Source of the DNA: Acidobacteriota bacterium
GTDB lineage: Bacteria > Acidobacteriota > Terriglobia > Terriglobales > Acidobacteriaceae
DNA: 64,000 nucleotides
Direction: 5' to 3'
NCBI GenBank assembly: GCA_028872955.1
Contig: JAGWNX010000006.1
Span: 1-64,000 of the forward strand
Positions within the stretch are counted from its first letter, which is position 1. Each line of letters starts with the position of its first letter. The notes beneath the pieces are model-generated. The model was not told where the DNA came from. It saw nothing but the letters and a program-made list of their open reading frames with translations, and ran no database searches. Below are positions 8,591-17,562 of this stretch, piece after piece. The position numbers and the translations under genes are program-made.

Positions 8591-10246
8591 ATGTCTGCAA
8601 AGTACATCTTTGTAACGGGCGGCGTCGTGTCTTCCCTCGGTAAAGGTCTCGCGGCAGCCTCCATCGGCTGCCTGCTGGAGGCTCGCGGCCTGCGCGTCAA
8701 CCTGATGAAGTTTGACCCCTATCTCAATGTCGACCCCGGCACCATGTCGCCCTTCCAGCATGGCGAGGTCTTCGTCACCGACGACGGCGCGGAGACCGAC
8801 CTGGACCTGGGTCACTACGAGCGCTTCACCCACGCCCGCCTCACCCGCGACAACAACCTGACCACCGGTCGCATCTACGAGCAGATCATCACCAAAGAGC
8901 GCCGCGGCGACTACCTGGGCAAGACCGTGCAGGTCATTCCGCACGTCACCAACGAGATCAAAAACGCCATGCGCAAGGTAGCGCAGGACTGCGACGTCGC
9001 CATCATCGAGATCGGCGGCACGGTCGGTGATATCGAGTCCCTGCCCTTCCTGGAGGCGATCCGCCAGATGCGCCAGGACCTGGGCCGCGAGAACACGGTC
9101 TTCGTCCACGTGACGCTCATCCCCTGGATCGCCGCCGCGCAGGAGCTGAAGACCAAGCCGACCCAGCACTCCGTCAAGGAGATGCTCTCCATCGGCATCC
9201 AGCCTGACATCCTGCTCTGCCGCTCAGACCGTGCCGTCCCCCGCGAGATGCGCAGCAAGATCGCCCTCTTCTGCAATGTGGAGGAGCAGGCCGTCATCGC
9301 CGCCCGCGACGTAGCCAGCATCTACGAAGTGCCCCTTACCTTTGCCGCAGAGAACGTCGATACCCTGGCGCTGAAGTACCTGCGCCTGGAGACGCCGCAG
9401 CCCGACCTCTCCCAGTGGAAGGACCTGGTTCACCGCGCCTACCACCCCCGCGACGAGGTCTCCATCGCCATCGTCGGCAAGTACGTCGAGTACGAGGACT
9501 CCTACAAGTCGCTCAAGGAAGCCCTGGTGCACGCGGCACTGGCTCACAATCTGAAGCTAAAGGTCACCTGGATTGAGGCCGAGGGCCTTGAGAACGCCGA
9601 CTACACCGCCCAGCTGGAGGGCTTTGACGGCGTGCTGGTGCCGGGTGGCTTCGGCAAGCGCGGCATTGAGGGCATGCTGAACGCCATCCGCTACGCGCGC
9701 GAGTCCGGCACGCCCTACTTTGGCATCTGCCTGGGCATGCAGACCGCGTGCATCGAGTTTGCCCGCAACGTCTGCGGACTGAAGGAGGCGAACTCCAGCG
9801 AGTTCGACCCCTCCACACCGCACCGCGTCATCTATAAGCTGCGCGAGCTGACGGGCGTCGAGGAGATGGGCGGCACCATGCGGCTGGGTGCCTGGACCTG
9901 TGTGATGGATCCGGACTCGCTGGCCGCGCACGCCTACGGCACCACCGAGATCTCCGAGCGTCATCGGCATCGCTACGAGTTCAACCGCGAGTACGAGCCG
10001 CTGCTGACCGGTGCCGGACTGCGCCTGACCGGGACTACACCCGACGCCACCTATGTGGAGATCGTCGAGATTCCCAGCCATCCCTACTTCCTGGCCTGCC
10101 AGTTCCACCCGGAGTTCAAATCCAAGCCGCTGGAGCCGCATCCGCTGTTCCGCGAGTTTGTGCTGGCCAGCTACCAGAACCGCGTCGCGCTGCTGGCCGA
10201 GGCCTCGCACGAGTCGGCCACTCACGCCCAGTCGCTGACCGAGTAG
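8591..10246 (+). CDS. pyrG: CTP synthase
   Basis: 551 residues. It makes CTP from UTP using ATP and glutamine. The start at 8591 gives the canonical MSAKYIFVTGGVVSSLGKG; longer upstream frames overlap yraN and are not protein-like. The synthetase domain (1-270) has GGTVGDIESLPFLEAIRQ; the glutamine amidotransferase domain has nucleophile C380 in GICLGMQ and the His-Glu pair in CQFHPEF near 520. AAGAGGT precedes the start. A strong hairpin follows the stop codon, so the gene is probably monocistronic. Confidence 0.98.
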   Translation: MSAKYIFVTGGVVSSLGKGLAAASIGCLLEARGLRVNLMKFDPYLNVDPGTMSPFQHGEVFVTDDGAETDLDLGHYERFTHARLTRDNNLTTGRIYEQIITKERRGDYLGKTVQVIPHVTNEIKNAMRKVAQDCDVAIIEIGGTVGDIESLPFLEAIRQMRQDLGRENTVFVHVTLIPWIAAAQELKTKPTQHSVKEMLSIGIQPDILLCRSDRAVPREMRSKIALFCNVEEQAVIAARDVASIYEVPLTFAAENVDTLALKYLRLETPQPDLSQWKDLVHRAYHPRDEVSIAIVGKYVEYEDSYKSLKEALVHAALAHNLKLKVTWIEAEGLENADYTAQLEGFDGVLVPGGFGKRGIEGMLNAIRYARESGTPYFGICLGMQTACIEFARNVCGLKEANSSEFDPSTPHRVIYKLRELTGVEEMGGTMRLGAWTCVMDPDSLAAHAYGTTEISERHRHRYEFNREYEPLLTGAGLRLTGTTPDATYVEIVEIPSHPYFLACQFHPEFKSKPLEPHPLFREFVLASYQNRVALLAEASHESATHAQSLTE

Positions 10247-10270
10247 ACCGCGCTCAACCACTGCTACCCG

Positions 10271-10301
10271 CCCGGGCTCGCGAACTGTTCGCGAGCCCGG
10301 G
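10271..10301 (+). terminator. pyrG terminator
   Basis: A perfect 14-base-pair stem, CCCGGGCTCGCGAA / TTCGCGAGCCCGGG, with a 3-base loop, 25 bases after the pyrG stop codon. Only a short TTT follows, so the hairpin is strong but the U-tract is poor. Confidence 0.7.
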
Positions 10302-10463
10302 CCGCGTTTGCCTACCTTAATCCGTGGGCCGCGTCTTATCTCCAGCCTGGTGCAGCCGGCACATGATCCACCGCACCCGAGCCGATGCACCGCTTTTGGA
10401 GCATGACAAAAGTCTTACAGTCTCCCTTCAAAGTGGTATATGCCAATCCTTAACCCCGTGCGC

Positions 10464-10469
10464 TAGAAT
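10464..10469 (+). promoter_or_regulatory. -10 element TAGAAT before the 88-residue gene
   Basis: TAGAAT matches the -10 consensus at five of six positions and ends 9 bases before the ATG at 10479. A transcript starting at the usual distance would be nearly leaderless. No clear -35 is present. Confidence 0.35.
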
Positions 10470-10478
10470 CTTCCTACT

Positions 10479-10745
10479 ATGAACTCCACCCAGAAGTCCC
10501 GCTTCTTTGGTCACGAGGTCGAGGGGTCGAGCCTCGCCGTCGCGACCGCCTCCCCCAGCGACGCTGACGACTCCTCGCTGATGAAGACCGTCGGCTGGAT
10601 CTCGGCTGGGCTGGGCGCCGTGGCTCTGGGTCTGTTCGTCGGCCGCGAACTGCGCCAGCGGTACAAGTTCAACCGCCGCACCCCGTACGACCTCTACTCC
10701 CACTCCGGCGATGAGCAGGACGTCGACTTCGGTCTGGGCATCTAA
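10479..10745 (+). CDS. Small single-span membrane protein of unknown function
   Basis: 88 residues. A polar N-terminus of about 35 residues leads into one transmembrane segment (VGWISAGLGAVALGLFVGREL, about 38-58), then a basic stretch (RQRYKFNRRTPYDLYSHS) and an acidic tail (DEQDVDFGLGI). No known domain was recognised. It lies between pyrG and fabD on the same strand, with a terminator hairpin on each side, so it is probably an independent unit. The good start, the -10 element and the following hairpin support it as a real gene. Confidence 0.65.
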   Translation: MNSTQKSRFFGHEVEGSSLAVATASPSDADDSSLMKTVGWISAGLGAVALGLFVGRELRQRYKFNRRTPYDLYSHSGDEQDVDFGLGI

Positions 10746-10775
10746 CCCGCGGCCTTCCCGCCTGTTTCCCCTAAG

Positions 10776-10797
10776 CCGCTGCCCTCGCAGCGGTTTA
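10776..10797 (+). terminator. Terminator after the 88-residue gene
   Basis: CCGCTGC / GCAGCGG form a 7-base-pair stem with a CCTC loop, followed by TTTA. It lies 31 bases after the stop codon and 56 before fabD. Confidence 0.7.
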
Positions 10798-10852
10798 GCT
10801 GCTTAACCCGGGCCGCGCCACAACGCCCCTCCGTGGTTTACCATCGACCACG

Positions 10853-11896
10853 ATGACTACCACCAAGCTCGCCTTCCTGTTTCCCGGTCAAGGCTCCCAG
10901 TCAGTCGGCATGGGACGCGACCTCTACGACGCCTTCCCCATCGCCCGCGCCACCTTTGAAGAGGCAGACGCCGCGCTCGGCTTTGCCCTGTCGCGCGTTA
11001 TCTTCGAGGGGCCCGACGAGGAGCTGAAGCTCACGGAGCACACCCAGCCCGCCATCCTGACCGTCTCCGTCGCCGCCGCGCGTGTGCTGGCCGAGCGGGG
11101 CGTAACACCTGCGCTCGCCGCTGGCCACTCGCTGGGCGAGTACTCTGCCCACGTCGCCGCCGGCACGCTGGCCTTTGCAGACGCCGTGCGCACCGTGCGC
11201 ACCCGCGGCCGCCTGATGCAGCAGGCTGTGCCCGCCGGCGAGGGCGCCATGGCCGCCATTCTGGGCCTGCCGCCCGAGCAGGTGCAGGAGCTCTGCGGTC
11301 AGGCCTCAGACCAGTTGCTGGCGGAGCTGTCACGGTTGGAGCCCGTCCCCCCCGGCGACTCTCCCCTGGAGCCAGGAACCAGGGTGGAGCGCGACCTGAC
11401 CCTGGAGGCCAGCGTCTCGCCCGCGAACTTCAACTCTCCTGAGCAGACCGTCCTCTCCGGCTCTACCGCCGCCGTTCACCGCGCCGTCGACCTGTGCAAA
11501 GAGGCCGGTGCCAAAAAGACCGTGCTGCTGGCCGTCTCCGCCCCCTTCCACTGCCAGTTGATGCAGCCCGCCCAGAAGGGCCTGATGGTGGAGCTGGAGG
11601 GCGTGCGCTTCAACGATCCCGGCATTCCCGTTGCCTCGAACGTCGACGCCCGCTTCCCAACCCGCAACTCCGACGTTCGCGACACGCTCATCCGTCAGGT
11701 AACAGGTACGGTGCGCTGGGTAGAGTGCGTGCAGCTGCTGGCCGCGCAACAGCCCACCCACTTTGTTGAGGTAGGCCCGGGCAAGGTACTGGCCGGCTTG
11801 AACCGCCAGATCCTGGGCCGCGATGCCTCCATCCCGACCCTGAACGTCAACGACACAGCCAGCCTGGAGAAGACGCTGGAAGCACTGGCCCTCTAG
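10853..11896 (+). CDS. fabD: Malonyl-CoA:ACP transacylase
   Basis: 347 residues. It loads malonate onto acyl carrier protein for fatty acid synthesis. [12 protein letters not shown] opens the protein, the catalytic serine is S93 in GHSLGEY, and the His appears in [12 protein letters not shown]. The protein is about 35 residues longer than usual because of an extra acidic, Pro-rich segment at about 150-185 ([17 protein letters not shown]), just before the conserved PANFNSPEQ. The gene is separate from the other fab genes; fabZ is 32 kb away. Confidence 0.96.
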   Translation: MTTTKLAFLFPGQGSQSVGMGRDLYDAFPIARATFEEADAALGFALSRVIFEGPDEELKLTEHTQPAILTVSVAAARVLAERGVTPALAAGHSLGEYSAHVAAGTLAFADAVRTVRTRGRLMQQAVPAGEGAMAAILGLPPEQVQELCGQASDQLLAELSRLEPVPPGDSPLEPGTRVERDLTLEASVSPANFNSPEQTVLSGSTAAVHRAVDLCKEAGAKKTVLLAVSAPFHCQLMQPAQKGLMVELEGVRFNDPGIPVASNVDARFPTRNSDVRDTLIRQVTGTVRWVECVQLLAAQQPTHFVEVGPGKVLAGLNRQILGRDASIPTLNVNDTASLEKTLEALAL

Positions 11897-11938
11897 CGCA
11901 AGCTCGCTGCGCGCTTCCATGCCATCGAACGCACGGGA

Positions 11939-11963
11939 GCGGCAGGTGCATCCCGCCTGCCGC
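11939..11963 (+). terminator. Candidate fabD terminator
   Basis: GCGGCAGG / CCTGCCGC form an 8-base-pair stem with a 9-base loop between fabD and bcp. A pyrimidine-rich stretch follows but there is no T-run, so it is a weak terminator candidate. Confidence 0.4.
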
Positions 11964-12054
11964 ACCTGCATCTCTTCTTCGAGTGCTCCCGCACAGCGTG
12001 TAGCCTGCGGCCCAACCAGAAAGCCGGGCCCAACCAGAAACCAGGAGAGACCCT

Positions 12055-12537
12055 ATGCCCCAGCCCAACGACATCCTTGAAGACTTTGCGCTACAGAACC
12101 AGGACGGCGCCACCGTTCACCTCTCGGACTACAAGTCCACCCCCGTGGTTCTGTTCTTCTATCCGCGGGCCGATACACCCGGCTGCACCATCGAGTCCTG
12201 CGGCTTTCGCGACGCGTTTGCCAAGTTCAAGAAGGCCGGCATCACCGTGCTCGGCATCTCCCGCGACACCGTGAAGGCGCAGAAGAAGTTCCAGACCAAG
12301 TACGAGCTTCCGTATGACCTGCTGGCCGACCCTGACATGGTGCTGATCAAGCGCTTTGATCTGCTGCAGCAGAAGACCATGTACGGCAAGCCCGTGACGG
12401 GCGTCAAGCGCACCACCTACCTCATCGCCCCGGCAGACTCCGAAGGGCACCAGCGCCTCATCCACACCTTTGAGAACGTCACCCCGGCGGGCCACGCCGA
12501 AGAGGTGCTGGCGATGGTGAAGAAGGCGAAGAGCTAA
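12055..12537 (+). CDS. bcp: Thiol peroxidase, Bcp/PrxQ type, cytoplasmic
   Basis: 160 residues. A peroxiredoxin that reduces hydrogen peroxide and organic hydroperoxides with thioredoxin. The active site FFYPRADTPGCT places the peroxidatic cysteine at 44; a second cysteine at 49 (CTIESC) is the usual resolving partner of the two-Cys PrxQ class. There is no signal peptide. A second, exported relative is encoded at 52055-52591. AGGAGAG precedes the start. Confidence 0.95.
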   Translation: MPQPNDILEDFALQNQDGATVHLSDYKSTPVVLFFYPRADTPGCTIESCGFRDAFAKFKKAGITVLGISRDTVKAQKKFQTKYELPYDLLADPDMVLIKRFDLLQQKTMYGKPVTGVKRTTYLIAPADSEGHQRLIHTFENVTPAGHAEEVLAMVKKAKS

Positions 12538-12630
12538 GGGCTCGCGCTCGGCGCCCAGCCCATAACCGCCGTGGTTCGCTGCGCGGTCTGCACCCGCGAA
12601 ACCACAGCCTGCTGAACGACACTGGTAGGG

Positions 12631-13746
12631 ATGAAGAAGAAACTCCGCATCGGTGTCCTGTTTGGTGGCCGCTCCGGCGAGCACGAGATCTCGCTGATCT
12701 CGGCCGCCTCCATCCTGAAGGCGATCGACCGGCGCAAGTATGACGTGGTGCCCATCGGCATCAGCAAGGCCGGGCAGTGGCTGGGGCCGTCCGCCTCGCA
12801 GGCGCTGCTGGCCGGCGGAGACGCAGCACTGCCGCAGTTACCCGCTGCGGCTGAGATCGCGCCCGATGCCACGACGCTCAACCAGACCATCGACGTCGTC
12901 TTCCCCGTGCTGCACGGCACCTTCGGCGAGGACGGCACCGTGCAGGGCCTGCTGGAGCTGGCAGACATCGCCTACGTCGGCTCCGGCGTACTCAGCTCCG
13001 CGGCCGGTATGGACAAGGACGTGATGAAGAAGCTCTTCGCCGCGGCCGGCCTGCCGCAGACGCCGTACCTGGCGCTGCTGCGCTCTGCCTGGCGCACGGC
13101 TCCGGCGCGTTGCACGCGGCAGATTGAGGCAGCGCTGGCCTACCCGCTCTTCGTCAAACCCGCCAACGCAGGTTCGTCCGTCGGCATCAGCAAGGTGCAC
13201 GATCGCACGGAGCTGGATGCCGCCATGGAGCTGGCCGCGACCTATGACCGCAAGATCGTCGTGGAGCAAGGCGTGGGCGGACCAGACCTGAAGCCGCGCG
13301 AACTGGAGGTGGCCGTGCTGGGCAACGACGCGCCGGAGGCCTCCGTGGTAGGAGAGATCATCCCCGCAGCCGAGTTCTACGACTACGAAGCCAAGTACCA
13401 CTCTGACGACTCGATCCCCATCATCCCCGCGCGCCTCACCGCCGCGCAGCGCAAACAGATTCGCAGCATGGCATTGGCCGCCTACCAGGCCTGCGAGTGC
13501 TCTGGCCTGGCCCGCGTAGACTTTCTGCTGGAGCCCGCACGCCGCGCCACCCGCGCTCGCCAGGCCACCCCCGCACGGATCTATGTGAACGAGCTGAACA
13601 CCATGCCCGGCTTCACCAGCATCTCCATGTACCCCAAGCTATGGAAGGCCAGCGGGCTGCCCTACAAGCGCCTCATCGACCGCCTGATTCAGCTCGCTCT
13701 GGAGCGACACCGCGAGAAGCAGGAGACGCAGTACTCCCGGCAGTAG
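12631..13746 (+). CDS. ddl: D-alanine--D-alanine ligase
   Basis: 371 residues. It makes the D-Ala-D-Ala dipeptide for peptidoglycan. ATP-grasp features are intact: VLFGGRSGEHEISL at the N-terminus, LHGTFGEDGTVQGLLE near 92, KPANAGSSVGISK near 172, and the metal-binding YVNELNTMPGFTSISMYPKLW near the C-terminus. An extra basic, Ala/Arg-rich insert (ARRATRARQATPAR, about 305-318) breaks the loop just before YVNELN, where most homologs have a few residues. The gene stands alone, outside a mur cluster. Confidence 0.96.
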   Translation: MKKKLRIGVLFGGRSGEHEISLISAASILKAIDRRKYDVVPIGISKAGQWLGPSASQALLAGGDAALPQLPAAAEIAPDATTLNQTIDVVFPVLHGTFGEDGTVQGLLELADIAYVGSGVLSSAAGMDKDVMKKLFAAAGLPQTPYLALLRSAWRTAPARCTRQIEAALAYPLFVKPANAGSSVGISKVHDRTELDAAMELAATYDRKIVVEQGVGGPDLKPRELEVAVLGNDAPEASVVGEIIPAAEFYDYEAKYHSDDSIPIIPARLTAAQRKQIRSMALAAYQACECSGLARVDFLLEPARRATRARQATPARIYVNELNTMPGFTSISMYPKLWKASGLPYKRLIDRLIQLALERHREKQETQYSRQ

Positions 13747-13770
13747 CGGCATCTCCAGCGCCTGGCGCTG

Positions 13771-15003
13771 CTACACCACGCGCGAGTGCTTGTAGCCCTC
13801 GGCTGTGAGCGCAGCCAGCAGCTCCTCGACATGTTCGCGGCCGCGGGTCTCCATCGTAATATCGATCACCGTGTCTCCCAGATTCACGCCGTAGTAGGCA
13901 CGGTTGTGTAGTGTGTCCACGATGTTGGCGCGCAGATTGGCGATCAGCCGGGAGAGCTCGGCCAGCGCACCGGGCTTGTCCAGCAGGTGGATGCGCAGCC
14001 GCACCATGCGGCCGTCCTGCACCATGCCGCGCTCGATGATGCGGCTCAGCAGCGTGACGTCGATGTTGCCGCCGCAGACCAGCACGGCCGTGTGCGCGTT
14101 GGCGGGAATCACCGTAGTCTTGCGCTGCAGCAGCGCCGCCAGCGCGGCCGCACCGGCACCCTCGGCCAGCGTCTTCTCGCGCTCCAGCAGCATCAGAATC
14201 GCCGACGCAATCTCATCTTCGTCTACGGTCACCATCTCGTCGACGTACCGCTCCACCATGGGTAGCGTGAACTCGCCCGCACGACGCACGGCGATGCCGT
14301 CGGCGATGGTGGTCGCCGGCTCCAGCGTGACCGGCTCATGGTGCGCCACAGCCTCCAGCATGGAGGGCAGTCGCGAGGTCTGCACGCCCACAACCTTCAC
14401 CTCAGGCCGGCTCTCCTTGATCGCGCAGGCGATGCCGCCGATCAGCCCGCCGCCGCCAACGGGCACCACCACGGCCTGCAGTTGCGGAATCTGCTCCAGC
14501 AGCTCCAGCCCAATGGTGCCCTGCCCGGCCATCACCACCGGATCGTCAAACGGGTGAATGAAGGTCATGCCTGCGGCCTCGCACAGGCGCAGGGCCTCCT
14601 GGTACGCCTCGTCGTAGTTGGCACCGTGCAACACCACCTCAGCCCCAAACTCGCGCGTGGCAGAGACCTTGACCAGCGGCGTGGCCAGCGGCATCACAAT
14701 CAGCGAACGCATGCCGCGCTTGGTGGCGTGATAGGCCACCCCCTGCGCGTGGTTTCCGGCGCTGGCCGCCACCACGCCGCGCTGCGCCTGCGCCTCAGTC
14801 AGCAGTGCAATGCGATTCAGCGCGCCGCGCTCCTTGAAGCTGCCGGTCATCTGCAGGTTCTCCAGCTTCAGGTACACCTGCTGGCCGGTCAGGCCAGAGA
14901 GCATCTGCGAGTGCGGGCACGGGGAGTAGTAGATCGAGCCCTGCAGCCGCTGCCGCGCTGCCTGTACCTCTGCCAGTGTCATCTCGGTCTGTGCCCCTGC
15001 CAT
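13771..15003 (-). CDS. ilvA: Threonine ammonia-lyase with C-terminal ACT domain
   Basis: 410 residues from the ATG at 15003, which has AGAGGTG 6 bases upstream. It converts threonine to 2-oxobutanoate. The PLP lysine is K57 in TGSFKERGA; SAGNHAQGVAYHA and the glycine loop VPVGGGGLIGGIA follow. The last 80 residues (RMVRLRIHLLDKPGALAELSRLI) are one ACT domain, as in the shorter threonine deaminases of the catabolic/TdcB-like group. Biosynthetic IlvA enzymes are usually longer with two ACT-like repeats. It could therefore serve isoleucine synthesis or threonine breakdown. It is divergent from the exporter gene. Confidence 0.92.
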   Translation of the reverse strand: MAGAQTEMTLAEVQAARQRLQGSIYYSPCPHSQMLSGLTGQQVYLKLENLQMTGSFKERGALNRIALLTEAQAQRGVVAASAGNHAQGVAYHATKRGMRSLIVMPLATPLVKVSATREFGAEVVLHGANYDEAYQEALRLCEAAGMTFIHPFDDPVVMAGQGTIGLELLEQIPQLQAVVVPVGGGGLIGGIACAIKESRPEVKVVGVQTSRLPSMLEAVAHHEPVTLEPATTIADGIAVRRAGEFTLPMVERYVDEMVTVDEDEIASAILMLLEREKTLAEGAGAAALAALLQRKTTVIPANAHTAVLVCGGNIDVTLLSRIIERGMVQDGRMVRLRIHLLDKPGALAELSRLIANLRANIVDTLHNRAYYGVNLGDTVIDITMETRGREHVEELLAALTAEGYKHSRVV

Positions 15004-15080
15004 CGCGTTCACCTCTGTTCCCTTCAGACTACCAACCTCTCCTGGGCTGCCCGGCAGACTGCTATCCTGAAAGTCACTCA

Positions 15081-16676
15081 ATGCCAGATTTGGATCATCA
15101 TGAGGAGCCCTGGGTTCCGCGCTTCAACCCCTGGGCCATCGCGCTTACTGTGACGCTGGCCACGTTTATGGAGGTGCTGGACACCTCCATTGCCAACGTC
15201 GCACTGCCCCATATCGCCGGCTCGCTGGGTGCGTCGCAGGACGAAGCCACCTGGGTGCTGACCAGCTACCTGGTCTCCAGCGCCATCATCCTGCCCATCT
15301 CCGGCTGGCTCTCCAACCGCTTTGGCCGCAAGCGCTTCTACATGAGCTGCGTGGTGATGTTTACCATGTGCTCGTTCCTGTGCGGCATTGCACCTACCCT
15401 ACCGGCGCTCATTCTGGCGCGGGTGTTGCAGGGGCTGGGCGGCGGCGGCCTGGCACCGTCGGAGCAGGCCATCCTGGCCGACACTTTCCCGGTCTCCAAG
15501 CGCGGACAGGCCTTTGCCCTGTACGGCATGGCAGTGGTGGTGGCCCCGGCCATTGGCCCCACCCTGGGCGGCTGGATCACCGACAACTTCAACTGGCACT
15601 GGATCTTCTTCATCAACCTGCCCATTGGCGTGCTGTCGCTGTGGCTCTCCAACAAGATGGTGGAGGACCCACCGCACGTGCGAGCGCGCACGCACGAAAA
15701 GTCACCGGTCGACTTTCTCGGGCTGGGCCTGGTCGCCACCGGGGTCGGCTGCCTGGAGTTCTTCCTGGACAAGGGTCAGGAGAAGGACTGGTTCAGCGAC
15801 CCCACGATCACGGCCGTAGCTATCCTGGCGGTCTGCCTGCTCTGCACCTTCGTCTTCTGGGAGTGGCGCCACCCGGACCCGATCGTAGACTTGAAGCTGC
15901 TGAAGAATCGCAACTTCGGCACGGCAGTCTTTCTACAACTCATCCTGGGCATGGTGCTGTTCGGTAGCACGGTGCTCATTCCGCAGTATCTGCAGACGCT
16001 GCTCGGCTTCACGGCCGAGCGCGCGGGCATGGTGCTCTCGCCGGGCGGCTTTGTGCTCATGTTCATGATGATGGTCGCGGGCCGTATCGTCGGCAAGGTG
16101 GATGCGCGCGCCCTCGTCGCCGTTGGCTACGTGATTACGGCGGCAGGCCTCTTCAACCTCACGCGCCTCTCGCTGGACTCCAGCTACGGCACCGTCACGC
16201 TGTGGCGCATGCTGCAGGTCATCGGCCTGCCGCTGGTCTTCATCCCCATCAGCACGTTGAACTACGTGGGCGTGCCGCGCTCCAAGTCCAACCAGATCTC
16301 CAGCCTCTCCAACTTCGCTCGCAACCTGGGCGGCAGCGCAGGCACCGCGCTGCTCACCACCTTTCTGGCTCGCACCGCGCAGACCCACCAGCAACAACTG
16401 GCCGCCAACGCGCTGCCCGGCACACCCGGCTACGTGCTGTACGTGGGCAATGTGGTCACCATGCTGCGCCAGAGCGGATACACCGCCGCCCAGGCAGCCC
16501 AGGTGGCTACCGGCATGGTGTATCGCCAGATGCTGCGCCAGGCCACCATGCTCTCTTACCAGAACGCCTTCGCGGTGCTGTCGGTAGCCATTCTGTGCCT
16601 GACGCCGCTGCCGTTCCTGATGCGCCTGCCAACCAAAGCCGCGGCACCGCCACCCGACGAGCCCATGGGCCACTAA
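15081..16676 (+). CDS. DHA2-family multidrug exporter (EmrB/QacA type)
   Basis: 531 residues with about 14 membrane spans. The DHA2 marks are clear: LDTSIANVALPHIAGSLGAS in TM1, SGWLSNRFGRKR in the first loop (motif A) and LQGLGGGGLAPSEQAIL in TM4. It exports hydrophobic compounds using the proton gradient, usually with an EmrA-type periplasmic adaptor and an outer membrane channel, neither of which is in this window. The ATG at 15081 was chosen because upstream frames overlap the divergent ilvA start. The intergenic space is only 77 bases. Confidence 0.9.
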   Translation: MPDLDHHEEPWVPRFNPWAIALTVTLATFMEVLDTSIANVALPHIAGSLGASQDEATWVLTSYLVSSAIILPISGWLSNRFGRKRFYMSCVVMFTMCSFLCGIAPTLPALILARVLQGLGGGGLAPSEQAILADTFPVSKRGQAFALYGMAVVVAPAIGPTLGGWITDNFNWHWIFFINLPIGVLSLWLSNKMVEDPPHVRARTHEKSPVDFLGLGLVATGVGCLEFFLDKGQEKDWFSDPTITAVAILAVCLLCTFVFWEWRHPDPIVDLKLLKNRNFGTAVFLQLILGMVLFGSTVLIPQYLQTLLGFTAERAGMVLSPGGFVLMFMMMVAGRIVGKVDARALVAVGYVITAAGLFNLTRLSLDSSYGTVTLWRMLQVIGLPLVFIPISTLNYVGVPRSKSNQISSLSNFARNLGGSAGTALLTTFLARTAQTHQQQLAANALPGTPGYVLYVGNVVTMLRQSGYTAAQAAQVATGMVYRQMLRQATMLSYQNAFAVLSVAILCLTPLPFLMRLPTKAAAPPPDEPMGH

Positions 16677-16693
16677 ACCGCGTTGCGCACCCG

Positions 16694-17560
16694 CTACTTC
16701 TGCGGCTGGCGACTACGGAACCTGTTGGCCCGCTGGAACTCCTCACGCAGCTCCGGCGTGCGCAGATTCTCCCGCACATGCATCAGTCGCTGCTCCAGCG
16801 CCAGCAGCGTGTCGGCGATGGGCGCGGTGTTGGTCATCGCGACATCGCGCCACATGCTGTAGGGACTCGCGCCCAGGCGTGTCGTCTCGCGCAGCGCCCG
16901 GCCACCCACCGCAGCAATCTCCGGCGCATCACCAAACTTGTCTTCCAGCAGAGCCGCCAGCGCAGTCGACAACATCTGCGGCAGGTGGCTGACCCAGGCG
17001 CACAGCTCATCGTGCCGCGCCGCATCCAGGTCCATGGTGCGCGCGCCGAACTTGCCCACCCACTCTCGCCACTCCTGCTCCAGCGGCGAGGTGTCACTGG
17101 CGATGGGAGTAAACAGCCACATCGCACGCACAAACAGGAACGGCTCGGCCAGAGTTGCACCGCCCGACTCCTTACCAGCCATGGGGTGCCCGGGCAAAAA
17201 CCGCGCCGTGCCGGGCTTGTTGAACAGCTCCCGCGCCAGCTCCGCAATCTCCAGCTTGGTGCTGCCCACGTCCGTCACCAGCTGGTGAGGCCCCAGCATC
17301 GGTGCCAGCCGCTTCATCCAATCCTTGATGGCAAGCACCGGTACGGCAAGAATCACCAGGTCCGCATCGCGCACCCCGATCCGCTCGCCGTACGGGTCAA
17401 ACTTCTCTTCATTGATCGCGCCACGATTGAGCGCAGCCAGATACTCGGCACGACTGGCGTCCACGCCATGAATGTCGCCCTCAAATCCAGCCGCGCGCAG
17501 AGCCAGGCCGATCGATGATCCGATCAGCCCGGTCCCCACAATCGTGATGCGCTGCATCAT
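16694..17560 (-). CDS. tyrA: Prephenate/arogenate dehydrogenase
   Basis: 288 residues. It oxidises and decarboxylates prephenate toward tyrosine. The NAD-binding motif GTGLIGSSIGLAL starts at residue 9, DVGSTK near 116 and LPGHPMAGKESGG near 147 are the family marks. There is no fused chorismate mutase or ACT domain; a separate mutase is encoded upstream at 18664-18942. It is the last gene of the aromatic operon, two bases after the aroF stop, and is convergent with the exporter gene. Confidence 0.96.
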   Translation of the reverse strand: MMQRITIVGTGLIGSSIGLALRAAGFEGDIHGVDASRAEYLAALNRGAINEEKFDPYGERIGVRDADLVILAVPVLAIKDWMKRLAPMLGPHQLVTDVGSTKLEIAELARELFNKPGTARFLPGHPMAGKESGGATLAEPFLFVRAMWLFTPIASDTSPLEQEWREWVGKFGARTMDLDAARHDELCAWVSHLPQMLSTALAALLEDKFGDAPEIAAVGGRALRETTRLGASPYSMWRDVAMTNTAPIADTLLALEQRLMHVRENLRTPELREEFQRANRFRSRQPQK

Positions 17561-17562
17561 GG

